Shown here in pieces: positions 12,976 to 24,829 of a DNA stretch of 64,000 nucleotides. Source of the DNA: Homalodisca vitripennis. Its lineage: Eukaryota; Arthropoda; Insecta; Hemiptera; Cicadellidae. Below the pieces are notes generated by a model, which saw only the letters and a list, made by a program, of their open reading frames with translations, did not search any database and was not told the DNA's origin. Position numbers and translations under genes: made by a program. Each line of letters opens with the position of its first letter. Positions within the stretch are counted from its first letter, which is position 1. The DNA is taken from positions 48,588 to 112,587 of the forward strand of contig NW_025776852.1 in the NCBI RefSeq assembly GCF_021130785.1. The letters are read 5' to 3'.

Positions 12976-13562
12976 TTTATAGTTAAGTTTTATTTACCCG
13001 TTTGTGCCTCTAAAATTTATGTGTTGGGGTAATCATACAACAAAAGTTTAGCGTTATTAGTAGTCGTGACGTCAGCAATATAAGGGACAGTTAAAACGTA
13101 AGAAGCAGTTTCAGTAAAATATTATTTTATATCCATGGAAACAAAATAGCATTTATAATTTAATGTTTTTAAAAAAGTCTAAAGTTTTATGTTGCTGCAT
13201 TTTTCAAATTTCCTTCAACTCACAGTTAGTCGTGGAAGTAGCACCAGGAACACGATGTTTGACTAGAAGCAGGACCAGGACCAGGACTTACAAGGATGAG
13301 TTACTTTAATTCAATTTTAATCATAGTTTTTACTTGCTATTTCTCGTAATACAAAGCAGTTTACAATCTAGGTTTAGCCATTATTTAAAGCACAAAACAC
13401 CAGAAGAGTAGATATGTGGTACTAGCAGAAGTACAAATTAAATATAGTTAATACACTGTATTTTTAAGTTTTGTGTAAAAGCTACTAATTCGTGTTTGGT
13501 GCTATGTATAATCCTCTTAGTACCCAAAGAGTACAGGAAGAATCAGTTTACAATATTTCGTA
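12976..13562 (+). repeat. Dispersed repeat family A, subfamily A1, copy 2
   Basis: The best-preserved A1 copy. It has TGACGTCA at 13067-13074, 'atatccatggaaacaaaa' at 13127, the GC-richer block 'gaagcaggaccaggacc' at about 13266, and 'ttgtgtttggtgct'-type sequence near the end. It starts only about 140 bp after the right end of the long duplication. The open frame at 12832-13032 straddles the junction and has no coding signature. Confidence 0.75.
13067..13074. promoter_or_regulatory. Perfect CRE-like site in repeat A1 copy 2
   Basis: TGACGTCA lies about 60 bp upstream of 'atccatggaaac', as in copy 1. Conservation in two diverged copies argues it belonged to the ancestral element. Whether it is bound is unknown. 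Confidence 0.3.
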
Positions 13563-16500
13563 ATGAATGGACACCAATAGATATTTGAAGTTTTCGCGTA
13601 ATAAAAAAGAAAATATGTATATATTGTTATGAGAGGCATTTTCTAATTTGTGTTTTACAACAATCTTTCTAGCGTTGCTAGTAAGCAAAAAATTCGTAAA
13701 AATTTCACATTACTCGTTGATGTTTATTTAACATATATAAAAATTATTATTTTTGGTTTGATTGAAATATTTCAAAAATTAAAAACAATACTAAACAGTT
13801 GTGACCTAAATTTGTTCTTGAATATTGATATAACACACATGATATAAAACTCAAATGAAACATGTAGTTTACTTATGTCTTATACTGGAAAATGCGACAC
13901 TTTGAACCCTTAATATTTGATAGCCATTACTTTAAGCTCTGAGAGCTTATATTTCCATATTATATTCTATGAATTTTATATTAAAAATGAAAAATTAGCT
14001 GACCTTTAGCGAAGCGTACCACTCTTCTTAACTTGACAATGGACCAATCTATATATGAGTCCTGAAGAGTCTTCAAAAGTTCTGATATTTTCTGTACTTG
14101 TAAACGTACAAACGCAAAACAATTGTACAGTGACATATGGCATAAAATTAACTTTTTGAACTAATCAATCGCTCTTCACCACTTCACTACAATCGATGGA
14201 AAATCTTACATGTAAGAATAGGTCGACGTGCATACAAGTTTAAAGGTCTTCTTTATTATTGGAACATCATGCGCTAATTATTATACCTCAGAGAGTTAAT
14301 CTTAAATAAATTGGTGGCACCCAAAATTGTCAATACTGATCTTACGTCCAAGATAATTTTGATGTAACCATGTTAGATTAAGTTACAATACTTTACACGT
14401 TAACTTCTTGAACCTAAATTTGAGTCTACAATGTGGCGGCAAGATAAGTTAAGACGGATTCCATCCGTACAAATTAAATTTCGCAGGAAGCTTAATGTTT
14501 ATATAATAAACAGAAATATGTCTTGTGATGGTACCTGTTCTATCATGGAAATTCGGATGAACATAGTTTTTATGTCAATGAATATTTTCTGTGATTATCT
14601 GTATGTATTTTCCCGGAGAACACTTTGAGACTTAAACGAGTTATACTTATACATTGTGTACAACCTCTACGAGTCCAGTTACGTGTCACGTGATGTGGCA
14701 TACTAGTCTACTACCTAGATATAGAAATACTTTGAAATGTTTACAACGGTGCTAAAGTGGGAATTTATTCGAAAGAATTCTGGTTAGATATCCGGAAAGA
14801 CACTTGGTAGATATCCGGAAAAGCACTTGTTAGATATCCGGAAAAGCACTTGTAAGATATCCGAAAAGCACTTAGCAGAAGAGCATAAAGCTAAAAGCAA
14901 GTAGAGAATGCAGAAACTCAATCAACTGGGGGAGAGTTACGAGTACATTCTCTTATTATTGCGATAGTTCCTATATTGCATTGCCGTAATGGTATTTGTA
15001 TTATATACGTGTATAGAAATGCTTTGATCACACAAATATGAAATCAAAAAGTATCGAATTTGAACTTCTCACAGTTTATTTATGTACATTACTTAGCAGA
15101 ATATATTATTTATCAAACCTGATAAATATTCGAGTCGGAGTAAATATATTCATATAAACAATATCAGCAATTATAAAGCTTCGCTAATTATATAAAGTTA
15201 TTTTTTAACTAGATATATGTATCAAAACCCCATTATGAACATGAATAAATGAATTTTATTTCTCTTAATAAAAAAACATGGCAATACATACATATATACG
15301 TTTGAGAAATTAAACTGTGGCCACTAGTGGCAAGTTGTGTGACCAATGTTGTAAAAATATAAACATTACAAATAGGAATCATAACAGTATAACATTATTT
15401 GATAGTCTTTATCCGCCCGCTGTAACATCTGATTTAAAGTAATTATATTTAAAAAGTATAATACATAAATTAAAGTATAGATAACATAATTGTGTAAACA
15501 TTTAAATAGTGTTTGTATGGAATATAAATATAAACTGCTTCACTAAGAAGCTTTTGAGGTACCCTATGTTCTGTTGCCAATAAACCCAAGTGATTGCCAT
15601 CTAGGAAACATATGTTTCATTAGTTTAATTTTTTTATGTGAAGCGGAAGTTGATTAAAAAACATTCGGACCCAAGTATTTAAAGGAATGATGGAAAATGA
15701 ATTTATTTACTTTTGGCAGTTTAAAATATTTATTTTCAAAGCTTCTCGTACTGTAAAGATTATTTGGAATAATATTTTCTCTATTTCCGATATGAAAAAA
15801 AAAACAATCTCAGGACTTCAAAAATAAAAAGATGCTGGATAATTAAAATAAGCCACTGCTGGTACAAAGGAAAAGATCTGGATAGTTTAGAGTTTTTAAG
15901 AATTATAAGCAATAAAAAGTTTTGAGTAGCTGTTAACTTATCTATTAATGTTTTATAAGTAATTATAATTTATACTAAGAAACCCTTAAAATTTTTCTAG
16001 AATCTGGAGTTAAATTATTGTTGTATACATTTGCCTTTTATTGTCTTATTTAATAATAATAAAATAATCTTACTAAATAATTTTATTAACGAAATTTTAA
16101 AAAGAATATATTTTATTATCTAACTTCAACAAAATGTATTATTAAATATTGCGTTTTTTAACCAGGATGCTCCAAAATCCTTATCTTATTAATTGTTTAA
16201 ACCCTTTTAGAACATGTAATAAGATCACCTGAAAATGTTTTTTACATGCATGCGATGCGTTACAAAGTCAGTACTGATTATATTGGCGCATAATGTACTT
16301 TTTTGACAGTGCAAAAGCGAAACATGAATATATAGAAGAAAATGTGTGCAGAGTTGAACCAACCCTCATCAGGATATCTCGATCATGAGGTTCAGTAAAT
16401 TTAGAAAACAATCTAAATTTTTAATAGATTATTGGATTAAAGTTTTACTATTGAATTAAACTTCCTATTTATTAGGAGACTCAAAATAATTCGGTTGTGC

Positions 16501-19500
16501 ATTTACATTTGTCAACATCTATCTTGTGTGTTTTTTTTATGTTATAAATAATGCCCTGTATAGTAATATCCTAATAACAATTTCGAAAGTTCCTAATAGT
16601 AATTATCAGACACCTAAATATTTAAAATTGTAAAATTAATTCTACGTTTAAAATGTACAGGTTATAGTGTTTTATCTGTTTAATAAGATTATTGGAACAA
16701 TTCACAAATTATGGCACTGGGTATTCCGATAAAACGATTATCACACAGAACACTTTTTTCACCGAATTCCTGCGAGCTGTGTTCTTAAGTAGTAATCCTG
16801 TGTAAAATTCGACATCTTCTTGCAAATAATATTATTAACGCATTGTATAATTATTGATAACATCAATTGGGTTCTGATCTTCATTTTATAGACAATTGAA
16901 GACAGTATTGCAGTTTCACATACTGAACACTTCTGGTGAAGCAGTTTTTGTTTATAATTTATTCCTAGGCAGAAAGGCTAAGCTTTATTTACTGGTATCC
17001 ACTTCCTTGTAATTTGGTACTATGAAATAAGTTAACTATTATTCTGTTTTACGAAATGTTAAGCGTACGTTTTATATTCTGTATTACTTTAACTCGAACC
17101 TCCGACAGCTGTCAGAGTCACATCCGAGTATTGAGGTTGAGCTTATATTGTAATATTTTCTTGATGAAAACATATTTCAATATATGGGAATTTCTTTCTT
17201 ATAACAAAAAATTATCATACTTAAAATACAATATATATGATTAAAACTATGGATCACTCGAAACAATTGACATCCTGCTGTTGCTGGTGCACTGGTAAAC
17301 TTAGCAGCAGAACGTCGTCATTGGCATTGTACATATTTATCTTTATTTCTCTCGGATGATGATTGATAATTGGCTTGTGCAGTTACAAATACGAAAGAGG
17401 ATTGATCCATGGAGAATTTGACTGTGTCACTTTGTACTATTAGATATTAACCTATAATTTTGAACATTTATTTCCGACGACGTTACAAAATAGATCACTA
17501 CGCATTGCATCAGTGTGAAGCAAGAAGTTTTATATTTTCATACGTTAAGAATTCAAGGGTCTTTATTTCATTAAATGGATTAGCTCTTCATTCAGTTTGA
17601 AATCTATTACAAAATTATTAATTTTTCTTTCATCAATAAATAAGTTATTCAATTATTATATATGGACTGTTATTCAAAACACGGTCTTTATTACTTTGTG
17701 TACATTAACATATTGAGTATGTTAATTTGTACTTTTAATGATAAATTCCAAACTAAAGTAAAACATAGTAGCAACGAGGCTTATGGCTTGGAAAATATTG
17801 AAAAAAAACTAGCTTGCAGTAAATCAAAAAAGCTTAAAATTTAACTCAGATATTTAGAAACTTCTGAGAGCACTGAATATAAATATAATTAATGAAATGT
17901 TTGAGGAAGAGGATATTAGTCCGTCTTATAGGGCAAGAAACTATTAGGGGACCTTTGCCTTTGGTAGAATACAGCCGAAGCCTTACTGATGCTTACTTAG
18001 TTTTCTAAAAGTGAGTTTTTTTTTCATTTGATAACACTTTTCTTACCATTGCATAAGGTTGAATTTTCAAACTTTTTAGTACAATTCCTAAATTGTTTTA
18101 CTTGTATATTACAAGAGACTATTTAAAAAAGCCAACCAGACGCTATAAGCCAAGTTTTTTGCACATTGCTTTTATAAATAAAAAAATAAATACATTTCAA
18201 ATAAAACGTGTATGGTAGAATGCATCTCATGTACGATTTTTGAAAATTGTCATTACGTACACATTATTACAATAGGATTTAAAGTGTCCTAAATTGTAGG
18301 TACGTATTACAGCACAGTTTTGAGAACATTGATCTATTCTGAAAAACAAAAATCTTTCCAAGTAATTATAAAACTTTGAAGAACTAAGAGTAATAAATAA
18401 TGCCACGTTGAAGTTTTTGTCACGTGATTTGTAGTCTGTCGCAGATAAGGTACTTTGAGATGATTTATTCCAGTCACGTGTCGATTTGGGAAGCGGTAGG
18501 AAAAAGACACCGATTAAGATGTTTCACAACACATGTTAATTGAACTATTTTTAAACTTGATTTTAGTTAGAAGTTTAATTGTATTGCATATAATATATCT
18601 TTCTCCTCCCTTCCTTCCTTGTGTTGTATTTAACTTTGGATCCATGAAGTCAATTTTACGTCATCATAACTCTAAGGAAACGTTATATAAGGAGCCAAAT
18701 ATAGTGTTATATAGTATCTTGAATATTTTACTTTGTATGCAGCGTGGTATTCCCTAATATCCACCATATTTTTGTTAAATTTTCACCAAACGTATAATAT
18801 AATTATTAGTGACTCATATTGTAATATATAATTGTCTCCAAATCAGCTTGATCACTCATTGTATATAAATAAATCCGAAATGATGTAAAACGAAAAGAGA
18901 GTTGCAGTTTGAATAATCCATAATGATTTAAATATATAAACAATGATATAGGTAAATATAGTGATTAACTATTAATTCTGTTAATTTTAATGAATTTGTT
19001 CTAAGGTATATCAAATATATTGCAAATACATATTAGTTCCAAAATTTCAAAATATGAATTTACTGCAGCTTAATTTTCAGTAAATCATGTATTTTTTATC
19101 TTGAAACAAAATTTACACACTCAGCTGTTTCTACTTTTTTCGTAATAAACAAGTCGAAAGATTAGGAATAAATACAAAATTTCTAATAGAATTTGCTTTG
19201 GTATTCTAATCGAAGCTCCCATGTGATGACCACCTATCACAACACCAGTCATTGCATAATGAATGTGATAAAAATGAATATAAAGGAGCCACGACATATA
19301 TTTAGGCTGTCTATATTAAAAACGGGATGTCAATAACAACTTTTTAAGTCTTCCTTTGTTTATTCCGCTACCCCATTCCTTAAATTACACTATTCATTAC
19401 TGAATAGTGTGGGCTTTTATATGACATTTTGCTTGAAGTAATTATGTGCTAATATTTCCTAATCTTTACTAAAAATACGAAAACTATCTATAAATTTCTG

Positions 19501-20130
19501 AGGCTTATGTGGAAAGTGCTATATCATATTTGTTTCTATATCACGTATATGCATAGATAAGCAAGTAATAAGAGTGCTAGAAGTAGTTGAGGTGCTTAAA
19601 GATTATTTGGAGGAAATGAGTTTTGTTGAATATTAGCGTAATATAAACTAGGATTAATTGCGCTTGTATAAGTTTATATATATAGGACTTGAACAAAATT
19701 TCATAAGAAAATTTTTAAAAACTAGTTGTTGTAACAATACACATTTCTAATTGAATAGAGGCATCTTAATTGTAAATTTATTACTTGTAACGTGTTCCAG
19801 GAGACTTTTGAAAATAATTAATGTACTATAGATCCACTTGCGATGGTCTAGAGGTAAGATCTAACTTGCAACGTATAAACACGTAACCTGAGTATCCTTG
19901 GAATCGATAGAGAATGTTTTTTATTATAATGAAAATTTTTATGGATATTGAAAGGGATATTTCTGTATTATAAATTACTTGAATCATGTCTTACCATATT
20001 TTTGAAATATACGGAGATTTTTATATGTAAATGAACAACAGCGTTAAAGAGTTCTTTCCATGTATATTATATATCACACACTATAGCCTAATACGGACAA
20101 CAAATCTTTCGAATTATGTATTATTCGACG
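13563..20130. other. AT-rich stretch, no gene recognised
   Basis: About 6.5 kb without coding potential or an evident repeat family, except the 23-bp tandem array at 14783-14874. Small open frames (13650-13847, 14431-14628, 17056-17244, 17662-17844, 18533-18757) follow the local AT bias and carry no motif. CACGTG-type E-boxes occur near 14690, 18423 and 18476, which is not remarkable alone. Confidence 0.5.
14783..14874 (+). repeat. 23-bp tandem repeat, four units
   Basis: Units start at 14785, 14808, 14831 and 14854 with the core 'agatatccggaaaagcactt'. The first unit has 'gacactt' and the last lacks one G. The contained GATATC is an EcoRV palindrome, so the units are recognisable as restriction-site repeats. 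Confidence 0.95.
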
Positions 20131-20134
20131 TTTT

Positions 20135-20610
20135 TGGTACAGAATATACGTAATAATAATCAGATAATAAGAGTTGGTAAAAGTTCTAGTGTGTTGGCTG
20201 GATGAAGTTTAGTAAAAGACGTCACCTAAAAATATTTAGTTTAGTATAGAAATAAAAATAAATGAAAGAGCTGGAACATACCCAACGGTAATATGTATAA
20301 AAATTATATATTTCCATAGAAACTACAAGGGAAATGAACGAGAATTCTTTAAAATTTTGGTGGACAGTTCAGATTTTTTGTTTAATAGAAGTTCAACTCG
20401 CAGTAAGTCGGAGAACCACTACCAGGAACAGGATGCGGTGCCCAGGAGCAGGAAAGGACCAGGATGAGTTTATTTACTTGTATCACTTAGAAATAAAAAT
20501 AAAAAATATCTACTCTCACTATCTCTCTTTACACAAAACAGTTTATTTCATATTTTTAGCGAATATTAATTACAGCAAAAAACACTGAAATAGTTCATAT
20601 GTAATGATAA
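20135..20610 (+). repeat. Family A module
   Basis: 'aatcagataataagagttgg' is followed by 'atttccatagaaac', the GC-richer block 'actaccaggaacaggatgcgg' with 'aaggaccaggatgagtt', and a degenerate 'acagcaaaaaacactg' tail. The 84-codon open frame at 20334-20588 runs through the block but is interrupted in every other copy, so it is not a gene. Confidence 0.65.
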
Positions 20611-20933
20611 AGTGATCACAAAGTATACATATCATCATTTAATATTTATAATTTAATTTTAAATAATTATTTCAGATTCTTTTCCTTTTTGTGTGCTATA
20701 GATATAGTACTTAACAAATTCCCTTTGTTCGTTTTTTCCTCCTTTGTTCGTGTTTCCTCCCAAAGCGTAGAGGGAGGAAACAGTTTATATTTTTTCCATG
20801 GAACTAAATCCTATATGCAATTTTTATCTATTACCATATACACCATAACCTAAGTCAGAAATGAAATTTAAATTATATTAATGTAATGAAAGTTATTAAA
20901 ACCCTTTTAACAATCTTTTTATTACATACACGT

Positions 20934-20957
20934 GTTTCGGTTTTTAACCATCATCAT
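20934..20957 (-). other. Hammerhead-like ATGATGA-hairpin-GAAAC motif (relic)
   Basis: On the minus strand the sequence reads ATGATGA, T, GGTT, AAA, AACC, GAAAC, then ACGTGT. A four-base-pair stem separates a degenerate CUGANGA box from GAAAC, as in the core of hammerhead ribozymes, which are known from Penelope-like retroelements. There is one extra base before the stem, the first C is replaced by A, and I find no convincing stem I. It is best called a relic of a retroelement end. Confidence 0.3.
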
Positions 20958-21280
20958 TGTACATTAACCTATAAATAAATAAATAATGAACAATTATATA
21001 TACACATATCGACCTTTTAAACATATGTTAAATTTCAATAACACAGTTGTAATTTTCTTATTAGTAATGTGTATTTAATATTTTATTTTTTTCAAAAATT
21101 GGATTTGTCTTGTTTTTCAGATTACTATTTGAAATTTTATGAGGATCTTTGTTACAATTTAGATAGATACGTAATTCTTGTTTTGTGTTTACTTTCTCTC
21201 CTTTCCTATCGATATCTAAAATTTCAATGTTCTTTTCAATATTTGTGTAGTTATGGTAAGTCTCCAATAAGTGTTCAGCC

Positions 21281-21311
21281 TATATATATATATATAATAT
21301 ATATATATATA
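21281..21311. repeat. (TA)n microsatellite
   Basis: About 15 TA dinucleotides with one interruption (aata). Confidence 0.95.
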
Positions 21312-21399
21312 GATAACCCTATAAGTGGAGTTAATAACATAAGAAATTTAAATTATATTTCAAACACATATTTGTCTTTATAGTATGTATAAACAATCA

Positions 21400-22130
21400 C
21401 ATAAGAAGAAAAATCACATAGGTAGAATAAGATGCAATCGCCAGTACCAGGACCAGGCCTTACATGGATGAGTTCCTTTTATAATTTAGAGATCTAAGTT
21501 GTCCTTCATAGTATCTCTCGTTACCCAAAGCAAATTACATCCTAGTTTAAGAAAGTATTATTATTTACAGCACAAAACACAGGCACAGTTCAAATGTAAT
21601 GATAATTGAAGTAAATTCTATTTTATTCATTTTGCAAATGTTTTAACTTCATGGTTTTCGTTTTTCTTAGAAATTATGTAATCAAAGAAATATTTTGTAA
21701 CCTTTGTGTAAATACAGAACGAACCTTGTTTTGGGCTTTCTTTAACTCTTTCTGTACCCAAAGTGTACAGAAAGAATCAATAAGAACTTAGTAATTTCAT
21801 GTGTCAATCTCAGTAACGCTTTGTATTCGTTCATATATATCTGCTAAATATTTTAAAACTTGTAAGGAGAAATATTTCCTGAATTATTTATAATTGACAT
21901 TTTTCTGGCAATTTTGCAGTTAAATAAATATTTACCTTGAGTTGAAAACTGTTTATGTTAGGTGTTTCCGTATAAAACTAATAACTGAATTATATTTATT
22001 TATTATATTTAATAATTTGTTTTAAACTCTCATGACCATTTTTGAGAGAAATATGGTCTATGATGTTCTACTGATTCAATTAGTTACTGACTTTAACGTC
22101 AGATGTCTCTTACACACTATAAGAAATAAG
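21400..22130 (+). repeat. Family A module with downstream landmarks
   Basis: Landmarks in order: 'gccagtaccaggaccaggcc', 'acatggatgagttcc', 'tctcgttacccaaagcaaatt', 'acagcacaaaacacaggcacagttc', 'ctttctgtacccaaagtgtac' with 'agaaagaatca', 'gttcatatatatctgctaaatat', and 'caattagttactgactt'. This is one of the longer stretches of the family and gives the order of its downstream half. Confidence 0.7.
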
Positions 22131-23600
22131 ATATAGTCAATTAAAGTGATAAAGATTATTAGATTTCAATGTAACTTTCAAAATTCTACTTTCTACGATC
22201 TAGAATGCGTCGTTGTTATGACAAATGCTTCAAGCTGAAATTGAGAGAGTATTCTGCAGAATTAAACCATTACCAAAGTTATTTTAGTCAACATCTTGGT
22301 TAACAATAAGAGTTAAATAACAGTAGTAATTAATCTCCAGAACTCGCCGGAGAGTTAAAATTTATTTTGGTTAGGTACTCTAAGTCAACATTTAAGGTCG
22401 ATAGTTTTTACACAATTTTATGTGTACGATTTCTTGAATTAAAAAACTTGTACATGCAACGAGTAAAGGTGGTATTTAGATTTGAAAATCTGAAATTAAA
22501 ATTGTTTTTCTTGCAAATTAAAGGTTATGAACGGTTTGGAGTACTGTATTGTTCTATTTCGGGGATACGCATCCTTAGGAATAAATTATTTAAAATGTCA
22601 ATTGCATTGAGCATGTATTTATAGAAAGAGACTGTTCTCATATAACTATTTAAAACAAGAACACTCCTTAGTTTAGATATGCTCAGAGACCCTCCAGTCA
22701 TTAAACATGTATTATTTCACAATGACTTTAATTACAAGGAGGTTGGAGTACGCCTCACCTGGTGTCACAAAAAAGCTTCATTGATATTTTACGCACTAAT
22801 TAGAGTCTATAGCTCATTTTATTGTGTATATGTCTGGAAGAGAGCTTTACATTCCCCAGCAGACAAAGAAGAAACTTTTTCAGCTTACTGAGTAAAAGGC
22901 TTCAGTAACGCTCAAATTCCCTCGAAGGAAATTCACTACCATACAACTCGTTTTTATATACGGAAAAACGATTTATAAAAGGTTCTATTCATAATTCTAC
23001 AGATGATACTTTTCGAGAAAGCAACCAGATACATACAACTGTTCTCATTGAGGTCAATTATTAAGTTACCAGTTACTACTACTTAAGTTTGCGCTAAAAT
23101 ATAATCTTGTCACATACTTTAAAACCACTTTATCCTACTAATCTTGCATTTTTATTTATAAATACGCAGTATGTATTAATGTTTCACGATCTCGTATATT
23201 TGTATTTAGCTAATTTACTAATTTATTTACTCAGCTTCGTTCTCATTACAACTACAGTTCCAAATAAAACGAATGTAAAACATTTACAAATGCTTAGCCA
23301 TAACCAATGTAGCGACATGAACTATCATCGGAATGTTGCCTATAATAATATTTGGCCTATATTTTTGAAAAATGTTAAGCAAAAAGGTCATAATCTCTAC
23401 AAGATATAATGAGGACGGACTGAGATATGGACAGAGAAACAATGAGATAGACAGATAGACAAGTAGAGAGATTCGTAAACGCTAATCCCGTAACCGAAGA
23501 AGAAATCAAATATACTACTGGAATGTAATGAATTCATATGTCTTCTTGTTAAAATACTGATGTATAGCAAATCATAAATAGAAAACATTTAAATTAAGAA
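22131..23600. other. AT-rich stretch upstream of the 18S relic
   Basis: Open frames at 22367-22624, 22679-22891 and 23107-23409 have AT-biased codons and no recognisable domain. I see no repeat family shared with the rest of the window. Confidence 0.45.
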
Positions 23601-24078
23601 GATAATTCCGATAACGAACGAGACTCTAGCCTCCTAACTAGGCATATCCACAATAGTGCTACCGTTGAATCAAATTCTTCTTAGAGAGACAGGCGGCTTC
23701 TACCCGCACAAGACTGAGTGATAACAGGTCTGTGATGTCCTTCGATGTCCTGGGCCTCACGCGCGCTAAACTGAAGGAATCAGTGTGTCTTCCCTGGCCG
23801 AAAGGCCCGGGTAGCCTGTTGAAACTCCTTCATGGTACGGATTGAGGCTTGCACTAGTTCCCCTTGAACGAAGAATTACCAGTAAGCGCGAGTCATAAGC
23901 TCGCGTTGATCGCGTTGAAGTCCCTGCCATTTGTACACACCGCCCGTCGCTACTGACCCGTCGAATGATTTAGTGAGGTCTTCGGACTGATGCACGGAGA
24001 TCGCCTCGCGTGGTCGCCGATGTTGCCGGAAAAATGACCAAACCTGATCATTTAGAGGAAGTAAAAATCGTAACAAGG
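23601..24078 (+). pseudogene. 18S rRNA 3'-end relic
   Basis: The segment starts in the universally conserved 'attccgataacgaacgagac' region of eukaryotic small-subunit rRNA and runs through 'gacaggcggcttcta', 'ggtctgtgatg', 'ctgaaggaatcag', 'ccctggccgaaaggcccggg', 'agtaagcgcgagtcataagc', 'ttgtacacaccgcccgtcgc', 'gatcatttagaggaagtaaa' and 'cgtaacaagg'. Homology stops there: the usual tttccgtaggtgaacctgcgg end is missing and no ITS or 5.8S follows. It carries substitutions in normally invariant positions (gtaaaaatcg for gtaaaagtcg) and a 9-bp tandem duplication, tcgcgttga twice, at 23901-23918. It is therefore a non-functional fragment outside the rDNA array. Confidence 0.95.
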
Positions 24079-24180
24079 GCTTAAGATTTAATTCTTGTAT
24101 TCCTTTATTCTTATTCTCATTGAAATTAGTATGTCCAGTATAATAGTTGGCTACCTTCTTTACAGTAACATATAGCACTC

Positions 24181-24200
24181 ATATATATATATATATATAT
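24181..24200. repeat. (AT)10 microsatellite
   Basis: Ten uninterrupted AT units about 100 bp downstream of the 18S relic. Confidence 0.95.
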
Positions 24201-24459
24201 TTTTTAAAGTTAAACTAATATTAAAAGGTATATAGTTGTGTAACGATCTTCTTTAGGGTAATTTAATTTTCCAACATACTCCTTTTACAGCATGAACTAA
24301 GGGAGGTCACTGAGTATTCCAAATAATAGTAACATATCTAAGATAAATCAAATAATTAATTTAATTATAGGTACATTAAAAATTACTTCTACTTTATGAC
24401 TAAGAAAAGGGCACATTTTCAAATTCAAACACCAGTATTTTTACTCACGAAACAATATG

Positions 24460-24465
24460 TTTATT
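24460..24465 (-). promoter_or_regulatory. Candidate poly(A) signal for the minus-strand exon
   Basis: TTTATT on the plus strand reads AATAAA on the minus strand, about 140 bp beyond the stop codon at 24602-24604. AATAAA is expected often by chance in such AT-rich DNA, so it is only supporting evidence. Confidence 0.25.
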
Positions 24466-24601
24466 CGCGTGGACTAGATAATAATAAAATTAGCAGTAGT
24501 TTTAAAAATATTCATTTGAAATTTTATAATACTCCTTGTTATGAATTACTTTAAAGTTAGTGGAAATGAGTATAAAATCTAGGACAAAAATATAGGTCTC
24601 A

Positions 24602-24746
24602 CTACGAAGATGCTATCATGGTGGGGTTGAGGACGCTGAGGACGCTAGAGTCCTCCAGACAGCCAAGTAGTAGCTGGTTACTCAGCACAACCCACGTTAA
24701 CACCAGGAATAGTATGGCGTACAGGGAGTAACATAAATCGTGGTTA
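24602..24746 (-). CDS. Candidate terminal exon of an unidentified membrane protein
   Basis: I do not recognise the gene. On the minus strand a polypyrimidine stretch (ctctcttttac) and an AG at 24747-24748 precede 145 bp that are about half G+C by eye in an AT-rich setting. In one frame it encodes 48 residues to a TAG stop, with many CTG, GTG, CTC, ACC and GTC codons, unlike nearby chance frames. The peptide has a hydrophobic helix (YAILFLVLTWVVLSNQLLLG), then CLEDSSVLSVLNPTM and an IASS end. One possible reading is the last exon of a multi-pass or tail-anchored protein. The frame stays open upstream to an ATG at 24809-24811 (69 codons, with another hydrophobic stretch), so an intronless small protein is the alternative. 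No upstream exon was found in this window. Confidence 0.4.
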
Positions 24747-24829
24747 CTATTTTGTATTGTAAAAGAGAGATATGTCGTGAATAGAACTATAACCACACTA
24801 AATGATAACACGAAATTGATTAGGTTAAA

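Noticed and set aside
21061..21383. Overlapping 68- and 104-codon frames on opposite strands
   Set aside because: AT-rich chance frames; the longer one runs through a TA microsatellite.
23601..24078. Functional rDNA unit
   Set aside because: Lacks the 18S 3' terminus, ITS and 5.8S, and has substitutions and a 9-bp duplication in conserved rRNA positions.
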